Assembly: GCF_001578885.1 (NCBI RefSeq)
Contig: NZ_KQ969495.1
Span: 451,794-515,793, forward strand
DNA: 64,000 bases
Reading direction: 5' to 3'
DNA from: Streptococcus sp. DD12
Lineage (GTDB): Bacteria > Bacillota > Bacilli > Lactobacillales > Streptococcaceae
Shown here: piece by piece, positions 28,737 to 35,612 of the stretch
How positions within the stretch are numbered: the stretch's first letter is position 1
Layout: each line of letters starts with the position of its first letter
Notes under the pieces: model-generated
What the model was told of the DNA's origin: nothing
Databases searched by the model: none
The model's input: the letters and a program-made list of their open reading frames with translations, nothing else
Made by a program: the position numbers and the translations under genes

Positions 28737-30545
28737 TTATTCGACAGTAACAGATTTTGCCAGATTACGTGGTTTGTCCACATCCAAACCACGATGCAAG
28801 GTCGCATAGTAGGCAATCAGCTGAGTCGGAACTACCATCGAAATAGCTGACAGATAAGGGTGAACAGTCGGAAGAACGATAGCGTCTTCTTCACGCGCGA
28901 CTTGCTCCTCTGCAATCGTTAAGACATGTGCCCCACGAGCAGCAACTTCTTGGATATTTCCACGGGTATGGCTCGCCAAAACTTCATCTGACAAGAGGGC
29001 AATCACTGGTGTCCCTTCTTCGATAAGGGCAATCGTCCCGTGTTTGAGCTCACCAGCTGCAAAACCTTCACACTGAATATAAGAAATTTCTTTGAGTTTG
29101 AGGCTTGCTTCCATAGCGACATAGTAATTTTGCCCACGCCCGATATAAAAAGCATTCCGGGTATCTGGCAAGGTCTTAGCCACTGCTTCTTCAATCGACT
29201 CTTTTTCAGACAAGGTTGCTTCAATGGCTTGCGCGACCATCGATAACTCGTGCACCAAATCAAAAGCTTTAGCTTTTTCATTGCCATTGGCATCACCGAC
29301 AGCCTTAGCTAAGATAGCCAAAGTCGCAATTTGTGCCGTGTAAGCTTTGGTAGAAGCCACCGCAATTTCAGGGCCTGCATGCAAAAGCAAGGTGTGGTCT
29401 GCCTCACGTGACAAGGTAGAACCAGGCACATTAGTCACCGTCAAACTCTTGATACCAAGTTCATTGGCCTTGACCAAAACCTGACGACTATCAGCAGTTT
29501 CACCGGATTGACTAATAAAGAGGAAGAGTGGTTTTTGGCTCAAAAGTGGCATATTGTAGCCCCATTCAGATGAGATACCCAGTTCCACAGGCGTTTGTGT
29601 TAAGTCTTCGAGAACTTTTTTTGCCGCAAAACCAGCATGGTAGGAAGTTCCCGCAGCAATAATATAGATACGGTCAGCTTCTTGGACAGCTTGAATAATC
29701 GCATCATCTACCGTCACCTGACCCTTGTCATCTGTATAAGCATTGATAAGCTTACGCATGACAGAAGGTTGCTCGTCGATTTCTTTAAGCATGTAGTAAG
29801 GGTAAGTGCCTTTACCAATATCAGATAAGTCCAATTCAGCCGTATAGCTTTCCCGCTCTTTGGTCTGACCATCATAGTCTTGCACGGTCACCTCATCAGC
29901 GGTCACAATCACCAACTCCTTGTCATGAATTTCCATGTATTGATTGGTTTCACGAATCATGGCCATGGCATCCGAACATACCATGTTGTAGCCATCGCCA
30001 AGACCAATCAATAACGGTGACTTGTTTTTTGCCACATAAACCACATCAGGATTTTGCGCGTCAACCAAGGCAAAGGCGTAAGAACCCCGAATCAGGTGGA
30101 GAGCTTTTTTGAAGGCTTCCAAGACAGACAGCCCGTCTTCTTCAACAAATTTACCAATCAAGTGAACGGCAATTTCTGTGTCCGTTTGCCCCTTGAAATC
30201 ATGGCCTGCCAAGAAGTCGTTCTTTAGTTCCAAATAGTTTTCAATGACACCATTGTGTACCAACACAAAACGACCAGTTTGGGACGTGTGGGGGTGAGCA
30301 TTGTCCTCAGTGGGTTGTCCATGGGTTGCCCAGCGGGTGTGACCAATACCTGTTTTTCCAGTCACGCCGTCGGTTTTGGCTTTGAGCTCAGCGATGCGAC
30401 CAACAGCCTTAACCAAATGAGCCTGATTTTGATCCAAAACAAAGATACCGGCTGAGTCATAGCCACGGTACTCCAGCTTTTCCAAACCTTGAATCAAAAT
30501 ATCCGTTGCATTTGTGTTTCCAACAACACCGACAATTCCACACAT
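28737..30545 (-). CDS. glmS: Glutamine-fructose-6-phosphate aminotransferase
   Basis: Makes glucosamine 6-phosphate from fructose 6-phosphate and glutamine, the first step to UDP-GlcNAc. It has 602 residues. The N-terminal Ntn-hydrolase glutaminase starts MCGIVGVVG (Cys2 nucleophile), with HTRWATHGQP near residue 71. Two SIS sugar-isomerase domains follow, with TSYHAGFAAK near residue 300 and SQSGETADSRQ near residue 345. The C-terminal KPRNLAKSVTVE tail is typical. The promoter region carries two NagR-like sites. No glmS ribozyme is expected or seen. Confidence 0.97.
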   Translation of the reverse strand: MCGIVGVVGNTNATDILIQGLEKLEYRGYDSAGIFVLDQNQAHLVKAVGRIAELKAKTDGVTGKTGIGHTRWATHGQPTEDNAHPHTSQTGRFVLVHNGVIENYLELKNDFLAGHDFKGQTDTEIAVHLIGKFVEEDGLSVLEAFKKALHLIRGSYAFALVDAQNPDVVYVAKNKSPLLIGLGDGYNMVCSDAMAMIRETNQYMEIHDKELVIVTADEVTVQDYDGQTKERESYTAELDLSDIGKGTYPYYMLKEIDEQPSVMRKLINAYTDDKGQVTVDDAIIQAVQEADRIYIIAAGTSYHAGFAAKKVLEDLTQTPVELGISSEWGYNMPLLSQKPLFLFISQSGETADSRQVLVKANELGIKSLTVTNVPGSTLSREADHTLLLHAGPEIAVASTKAYTAQIATLAILAKAVGDANGNEKAKAFDLVHELSMVAQAIEATLSEKESIEEAVAKTLPDTRNAFYIGRGQNYYVAMEASLKLKEISYIQCEGFAAGELKHGTIALIEEGTPVIALLSDEVLASHTRGNIQEVAARGAHVLTIAEEQVAREEDAIVLPTVHPYLSAISMVVPTQLIAYYATLHRGLDVDKPRNLAKSVTVE

Positions 30546-30604
30546 AAGTCTACTCTGACGTCAGGGACGCCAGCCTTTCATTTCATTTTCATGTATTTTG
30601 TAAC

Positions 30605-30694
30605 AAATTGGTATAGTTCAAATCAACCATTTGAACTACAAAAATCAGTATAATCCTTTCATTTCAGCTTGTCAAGCGCAAAATTGGTATAGTC
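30605..30694 (-). promoter_or_regulatory. glmS promoter flanked by two NagR-like operator sites
   Basis: On the minus strand TTGACA (30675-30670), a 17-base spacer and TATACT (30652-30647) form a near-ideal promoter. The plus strand reads AAATTGGTATAGT at 30605-30617 and again at 30681-30693, one copy past the -10 and one behind the -35. ATTGGTATAG matches the half-site style of GntR-family NagR/DasR regulators, which control amino-sugar genes in streptococci. A perfect 10-bp inverted repeat (30614-30638) begins at the expected transcript start. Confidence 0.65.
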
Positions 30695-30797
30695 TTTTCC
30701 CCTTATCTCCATCCTCACGTGTAAAAAAACTATCCTGGTTTGCTTACGATTAAAGAATTCAATTCTTAGCCCTTCTCTCGCCATAAAGACAGAAAAA

Positions 30798-30823
30798 AAG
30801 AAGTTCTAGGAGAACTTCTTTTA
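30798..30823 (-). terminator. Terminator of murA
   Basis: AAGAAGTTCT pairs with AGAACTTCTT around a 3-nt loop and ends in a T-run on the minus strand, directly after the murA stop. Confidence 0.8.
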
Positions 30824-30827
30824 CTTA

Positions 30828-32087
30828 TCACGCTTCGATTAATTGAATATCCGCACCAAGCGCTTGTAACTTTTCAATAACTTGGGAGTAGCCACGCAAA
30901 ATAAAGGAAATGTTGGTGATTTCGGTTTTCCCTTCAGCCATGAGCCCTGCAATGAGGAGCGCTGCTCCTGCCCTCAAATCTGACGCCTTAACGGGTGCAC
31001 CAGATAAGGTGCTAGGGCCGTGATAAAGGATGCCATTCCCTGTCGTGTGGATTTCAGCCCCCATCCGAGCTAGTTCAGGGACATGGTTGACCCGTTTTTC
31101 ATATATGGTATCTGTAATGGTCCCTGTGCCATGGGCGGTCAAAAGAAGGGGAGTTAAGGGTTGTTGCAAATCAGTCGCAAAACCAGGATAAGGCGCTGTC
31201 TTGATAGAAACAGCCTTTAAATCCGTTTGCTTTTCCACAAAAACCGAATCTTCGTCAATCGTCATGCGGACACCCATTTCTTCAAGCTTGGCAATAAAGC
31301 TTTCGAGGTGCTCATACAAGACATTTGTCACTCGAATCCCCTCACCAACAGCAGCAGCTAGGGCGATGTAAGTCCCTGCTTCAATCCGGTCTGGAATAAC
31401 CTGGTGACGTGTGCCTGACAGGTGACTGACCCCATCGATGGTAATGATGTCTGTCCCAGCCCCACGGATGCGCGCCCCCATATTGTTGAGTAGGGTGGCG
31501 ACATCGATAATTTCCGGTTCTCTTGCTGCATTTTCAATAATCGTCCGCCCCTTGGCCTTGACTGCCGCCAACAAGGTATTGATGGTAGCCCCAACACTGA
31601 CGGTGTCCATAAAGATATGGGCTCCCTGTAAGTCCTGACCATCAGTCGATAGACGCATGGCTTCGCCTTCATAAGACACCTTTGCGCCCATCGCTTCAAA
31701 AGCTTTGAGGTGCAGGTCAATCGGCCGTGGGCCCAAATCACAGCCCCCTGGCAAACCCACAGTAGCCGACTGATAACGGCCCAAAAGACTACCGTAAAAA
31801 TAATAAGAAGCCCTAAGACTATTAATCTTTCCTGAGGGCATGGGTTCATCTCTAACGCCACGTGGGTCGATAATCAGGCTATCACCCTCTCGGCTAACAC
31901 TGGCTCCCATGAGCGTCATAATGTCAATCAAACTCGCGACATCTGAAATATCAGGAACCCCATCCAGGATTACCACGTCGTCTGATAAAATCGTAGCAGG
32001 AATCAGAGCAACGACACTATTTTTTGCCCCAGAAACAGGGACTTCTCCCTTCAGCGGTTTTCCACCATGAATGACAATTTTTTGCAT
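30828..32087 (-). CDS. murA: UDP-N-acetylglucosamine 1-carboxyvinyltransferase
   Basis: Transfers enolpyruvate to UDP-GlcNAc, the first committed step of peptidoglycan synthesis and the fosfomycin target. It has 419 residues. [13 protein letters not shown] near residue 19 contains the conserved Lys-Asn pair, and the active-site loop [15 protein letters not shown] near residue 112 keeps the catalytic, fosfomycin-reactive cysteine. Streptococci have two MurA paralogues, and I cannot tell which this is. It lies downstream of no other gene and is probably monocistronic. Confidence 0.95.
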   Translation of the reverse strand: MQKIVIHGGKPLKGEVPVSGAKNSVVALIPATILSDDVVILDGVPDISDVASLIDIMTLMGASVSREGDSLIIDPRGVRDEPMPSGKINSLRASYYFYGSLLGRYQSATVGLPGGCDLGPRPIDLHLKAFEAMGAKVSYEGEAMRLSTDGQDLQGAHIFMDTVSVGATINTLLAAVKAKGRTIIENAAREPEIIDVATLLNNMGARIRGAGTDIITIDGVSHLSGTRHQVIPDRIEAGTYIALAAAVGEGIRVTNVLYEHLESFIAKLEEMGVRMTIDEDSVFVEKQTDLKAVSIKTAPYPGFATDLQQPLTPLLLTAHGTGTITDTIYEKRVNHVPELARMGAEIHTTGNGILYHGPSTLSGAPVKASDLRAGAALLIAGLMAEGKTEITNISFILRGYSQVIEKLQALGADIQLIEA

Positions 32088-32192
32088 GTTCTACGCGTTC
32101 TTTCCATTTGTTTCAGCCATATTACTTTACCACAAAAGCCAGACGGTGACAAGCTTAGAGAAGAGACATTTTAAGACAAAGACAGCCCCTAT

Positions 32193-32221
32193 CATTTTCC
32201 TTTAAGAGAAAATGGTATAAT
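32193..32221 (+). promoter_or_regulatory. relP promoter with overlapping dyad
   Basis: TATAAT at 32216-32221 lies 25 bases before the relP start codon. The perfect inverted repeat CATTTTC-n8-GAAAATG (32193-32214) covers the place of the -35 hexamer. It is a candidate operator, perhaps for the response regulator encoded in the same operon. Confidence 0.5.
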
Positions 32222-32246
32222 GAAAGCTAAAAAGAAGGAGAATGCT

Positions 32247-32864
32247 ATGCCAGAGATTTATGGAGCTTACGCCGACTACCTGCCTCTCGTCATGCAGGAG
32301 ATGGTCACGAAAATACAGGATAAGAGTCACACAGTCAAAACCCAAACAGGCTTTAAACTCTATGAACACCTTCTTTATCGTATTAAGAGTCCAGAAAGCA
32401 TGATGGAAAAATGCCAACGCAAAGGTCTGCCCCAAACGCCCCAATCGGCTTTAAAAGCAATCCGTGATGCCATTGGCATTCGCGTGGTTTGTGGTTTTGT
32501 TGACGATATTTACCAAACTGTTGCCTTTTTACGTCAGCTCCCTGATGTGACCATTGTTCAGGAAAAAGATTATATCACCAAGGCCAAACCCAATGGTTAC
32601 CGCTCCTACCACTTGATTTTAGAGGTGAAGACCCCTTATCCCGACTGCCTGGGTCAAGCCCAAGGAACTTATTTTATCGAGGTCCAACTCAGAACACTGG
32701 CCATGGATTCCTGGGCGAGCCTAGAACACCAGATGAAGTACAAACACCACATCTCAAACGCGGAACTCATCACCGAAGAACTTAAACGTTGCTCGGATGA
32801 GCTGGCTTCCTGTGATTTGACCATGCAAACCATTCGCCAGCTCATCGCAGAAAACAAAGATTAG
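32247..32864 (+). CDS. relP: Small alarmone synthetase RelP (GTP pyrophosphokinase)
   Basis: A single-domain (p)ppGpp synthetase of 205 residues, from ATG 32247 behind AAGGAG. It carries RDAIGIRVVCGF near residue 78, KPNGYRSYHLIL near residue 117 and the EVQLRTLAMDSWASLEHQMKYK block near residue 149. It is distinct from the RelQ gene at 10645. It heads an operon with a response regulator and a histidine kinase, the relPRS arrangement described in Streptococcus mutans, where it links environmental stress to alarmone production. Confidence 0.92.
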   Translation: MPEIYGAYADYLPLVMQEMVTKIQDKSHTVKTQTGFKLYEHLLYRIKSPESMMEKCQRKGLPQTPQSALKAIRDAIGIRVVCGFVDDIYQTVAFLRQLPDVTIVQEKDYITKAKPNGYRSYHLILEVKTPYPDCLGQAQGTYFIEVQLRTLAMDSWASLEHQMKYKHHISNAELITEELKRCSDELASCDLTMQTIRQLIAENKD

Positions 32865-32878
32865 AAAGGTCCTTCCCT

Positions 32879-33553
32879 ATGCGTATCCTATTTGCCGAAG
32901 ACGAGGCGCAGATGTCTCGTGTCGTGACGACAGCTTTATCCCATGAAGGCTATGTGGTCGATGCTGTTTTTGATGGCCAAAAAGCTGTCGACCTGTCTCA
33001 AGCGCATGCCTATGATGTCGTTATCTTAGATATTATGATGCCTAAAAAAACGGGACTCGAAGCACTCAAAGAAATCCGAGCTTCTGGTAATACCAGCCAC
33101 ATCATCATGCTGACCGCCATGGCTGAAATCGACGACCGTGTCCTAGGTTTGGATGCCGGGGCTGACGACTATCTGACCAAGCCCTTTTCCCTCAAAGAAC
33201 TCTTAGCCCGCTTACGGTCCATGAATCGGCGTCAAGAAAACCTCACCCCCAGTCACTATTGTTTAGGCAATCTGACTTTAGATGTGGTCAACCAAGAACT
33301 CAAGGCGGAAAATAGCGTCCGTCTCTCCAGCAAAGAAAGTAAACTCCTGACTTTTCTCCTGCAAAACCACGATAAGGTGCTATCTACCAACGAAATCTTT
33401 CGTCATGTCTGGTCTGACACTACAAAAGACGACCCGGCCACCTATGTCTACATGTACATCTCCTACTTACGCCAAAAACTACAAGCCGTCCAGGCAAACA
33501 GTCACATCACAGGAGAGAACGGTGGCGATTTTTGCCTAAGTACTCAAGAATAA
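32879..33553 (+). CDS. relR: OmpR-family response regulator (RelR-like)
   Basis: It has 224 residues. The receiver domain (1-115) has FAEDEAQMS (acid pocket), the phosphorylation aspartate in VVILDIMMPKKTG near residue 51, the threonine in HIIMLTAMAE and the lysine in YLTKPFSLKE. A winged-helix OmpR domain follows, from about 125 to 220. It is 14 bases after relP and 12 bases before the kinase gene. The RelR name rests on the relP operon context. Confidence 0.88.
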   Translation: MRILFAEDEAQMSRVVTTALSHEGYVVDAVFDGQKAVDLSQAHAYDVVILDIMMPKKTGLEALKEIRASGNTSHIIMLTAMAEIDDRVLGLDAGADDYLTKPFSLKELLARLRSMNRRQENLTPSHYCLGNLTLDVVNQELKAENSVRLSSKESKLLTFLLQNHDKVLSTNEIFRHVWSDTTKDDPATYVYMYISYLRQKLQAVQANSHITGENGGDFCLSTQE

Positions 33554-33565
33554 GGAGCTGAGCCT

Positions 33566-34792
33566 ATGATCAAACAACTCCGAAGACGTTTTATCCTTAT
33601 TGCAACCCTATGTGTCACCTTGGTCTTATTCGTTGTCATTGCGGTCCTTAACACCGCCTACTACCTCCAAGCCTATAACGAATCACAAAGCATGGTGAGC
33701 CTCATCAGCCAAAACCAAGGGCAACTCCCCCAAAGTCAAAACCAACCGCAAAATGCCCTCAGTAACCAAATCTATGATACGGCTTACCAAGCGGCTCACT
33801 ACCTGACCATCACCACTGACCAATCAGGTAAGGTCATCGACCAAAATGGTTTTGACGACATTTCCATTTCCCAAAACCGCCTGAAGCGCCTGCTAGCTTC
33901 CAACCAAAATGGGGGGCTCTTTTTCACAAAAGATGGGGCTTACATTTTTCAAGTGACCAGGGTTTCTAACAGCAACAATCGGCGTGTCGTCTTTTTGGAT
34001 ATCTCATCTTTGATGGAATTTGAGTTTTTCTGGCTCTCCTTGCGCGTCTCTTTTATCAACCTCATTCTCTTTGTCTGCGTCATTAGCCTCTTTTCCGGAC
34101 GACTCATGCGGCCTTTTATCAAAAGTTATGAAAAACAACGCCGTTTCATTACCAATGCCAGCCACGAACTCAAGACTCCTGTCGCCATTATTAGCGCCAA
34201 CAATGAACTGCAAGAGATGATTTCCGGTGAAACCGAATGGACCAAGAGCACAGCCGACCAGACCAAACGCCTCACCGAAATGATTACCCAACTAGTGACC
34301 TTGGCACGCCTGGAAGAACAGGCAGAGATTGTCTTGCACGACCTTGATTTCTCAGCTATCGTTCAAGACGCGGCCGAAGACTTTAAGTCCTCTGTCATCA
34401 AAGACGGCAAAACCTTTCATCTTTCCGTTGCCCCTGGCGTGCAGGTTAAAGCCGAACAAAAATCCCTCTTTGAGCTGGTCACCATTTTAGTTGATAATGC
34501 CAACAAGTACTGCGACCCTAAGGGAACCGTTTCTGTCACGCTTGAAGGACGTGGGCGCAGACGGGCCCGTCTCATTGTTTCCAATACCTTTAAGGAAGGA
34601 AAAAGCCTAGACTACAGCAAGTTCTTCGAACGCTTCTACCGTGAGGACGAGTCGCACCATAGAAGCGACAGCGCTAGCACCACAGGCTTTGGCGTCGGTT
34701 TATCAACCGCCCAAAGTATGGTCGCACTTTTTAAAGGAAAAATCACTGTCCGTTACAAAAAAGATACCATTAGTTTTATCGTCTTACTCTAG
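33566..34792 (+). CDS. relS: Sensor histidine kinase (RelS-like)
   Basis: It has 408 residues. There is a membrane helix at about 11-33, a Gln/Asn-rich extracellular domain of roughly 120 residues, and a second helix near 155-175. The HisKA box with the phospho-histidine is ITNASHELKTPVAII near residue 195. The N box, LVDNANKYCDPKG, and the G box, GFGVGLSTAQSM, complete the HATPase domain. It forms the relPRS-type operon with the RelP synthetase. The stimulus is unknown here; cell-surface and oxidative stress are reported for the S. mutans system. Confidence 0.88.
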   Translation: MIKQLRRRFILIATLCVTLVLFVVIAVLNTAYYLQAYNESQSMVSLISQNQGQLPQSQNQPQNALSNQIYDTAYQAAHYLTITTDQSGKVIDQNGFDDISISQNRLKRLLASNQNGGLFFTKDGAYIFQVTRVSNSNNRRVVFLDISSLMEFEFFWLSLRVSFINLILFVCVISLFSGRLMRPFIKSYEKQRRFITNASHELKTPVAIISANNELQEMISGETEWTKSTADQTKRLTEMITQLVTLARLEEQAEIVLHDLDFSAIVQDAAEDFKSSVIKDGKTFHLSVAPGVQVKAEQKSLFELVTILVDNANKYCDPKGTVSVTLEGRGRRRARLIVSNTFKEGKSLDYSKFFERFYREDESHHRSDSASTTGFGVGLSTAQSMVALFKGKITVRYKKDTISFIVLL

Positions 34793-34885
34793 ACAAGGTT
34801 AAACTTGTTTATCAGGACACTCAAAAACAAATCCCTCTATTCTCAGAGATAGGACCTCAACCGTATCGCAAATTGACTAGCAGTA

Positions 34886-34912
34886 AAGCCACCTGTCTCA
34901 CAGGTGGCTTTT
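34886..34912 (+). terminator. Terminator of the relP-relR-relS operon
   Basis: AAGCCACCTGT pairs with ACAGGTGGCTT around a 3-nt loop and ends in TTTT, about 95 bases after the kinase stop. Confidence 0.85.
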
Positions 34913-34918
34913 CCTATC

Positions 34919-35050
34919 TTACTTCTTCTTTGACACCCAGCCAATAGCATCGCTAGGCGGATTTTCGGTGTCCATCCAGATGAATTCAATCCCAATCTCG
35001 CCGTTTGTAAACTTGGTCAGGCGAATAGCGTTGATTTCCAGCAAAAATAT
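34919..35050 (-). pseudogene. Possible 3' fragment of a lost gene
   Basis: The minus-strand frame ending at 34919 encodes LLEINAIRLTKFTNGEIGIE and then ends DAIGWVSKKK, which looks like a genuine soluble C-terminus. Further upstream the frame runs through the AT-rich NUDIX promoter region with no protein-like content and no ribosome binding site. I read it as the stump of a gene cut off where the NUDIX/helicase island was inserted. The family is not recognised, and the open frame could be chance. Confidence 0.35.
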
Positions 35051-35188
35051 ACGCAACAAAGTAAAACTAACTCTTTTTAGTAAATTTGAGCCTAAATTTT
35101 GGGAACAGTAGAGTCTAGAAAGAATTTTTATCAGTAAATCGGATCGTTCTTCCCCAAAAATTTGATACAATGGACCTGGAGGAAACCT

Positions 35189-35581
35189 ATGTCTAAAAAA
35201 ATAATCAAAGTCGTTGCGGCTGCCATAGAACACAAGGGTAAATTTTTTTGTGCCCAAAGACCTGAAGGAAAAAGTCTAGGAGGCTATTGGGAATTCCCAG
35301 GTGGAAAACTAGAAGCTGGTGAATCACCAGAAGAGGCTCTTCTCCGTGAGATTAAGGAAGAACTAAACTCTGAAATTAAAATTTTATCTTATGTGAATGA
35401 AGCCTCCTATGGTTATGATTTCGGAACAGTTGTCATGAAAACCTACCATGCCAAACTCATTTCTGGAAATCTAGACTTACTTGAACACCAAAATTCAATT
35501 TGGTTAGCACCTAACGAACTAAAGACATTGAACTGGGCACCTGTTGATCAACCAGCCGTTGATCTTCTATCTCAAAAATAA
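35189..35581 (+). CDS. NUDIX hydrolase, MutT-like
   Basis: It has 130 residues from ATG 35189, behind TGGAGGAAA with TACAAT upstream. The NUDIX box spans GGKLEAGESPEEALLREIKE and continues EL, with all Glu/Arg residues intact. It is similar to MutT-type 8-oxo-dGTP pyrophosphatases. It is more AT-rich than the upstream operon and faces the PLD-helicase gene across a shared terminator, so it probably belongs to the same island. Its role could be nucleotide-pool cleaning or removal of a signalling nucleotide. Confidence 0.88.
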   Translation: MSKKIIKVVAAAIEHKGKFFCAQRPEGKSLGGYWEFPGGKLEAGESPEEALLREIKEELNSEIKILSYVNEASYGYDFGTVVMKTYHAKLISGNLDLLEHQNSIWLAPNELKTLNWAPVDQPAVDLLSQK

Positions 35582-35612
35582 GAACAGGAACGAATCCTGT
35601 TCTTATTTTTTT
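35577..35612. terminator. Shared bidirectional terminator of the NUDIX and helicase genes
   Basis: The perfect 13-bp arms AATAAGAACAGGA and TCCTGTTCTTATT enclose a 5-nt loop, with an A-run on the left and a T-run on the right. It overlaps the stop codons of both convergent genes. Confidence 0.85.

Noticed and set aside
30546..30827. Possible glmS ribozyme upstream of glmS
   Set aside because: No ribozyme core was recognised. The region is explained by a promoter, two NagR-like sites and a hairpin, and streptococci generally lack this ribozyme.
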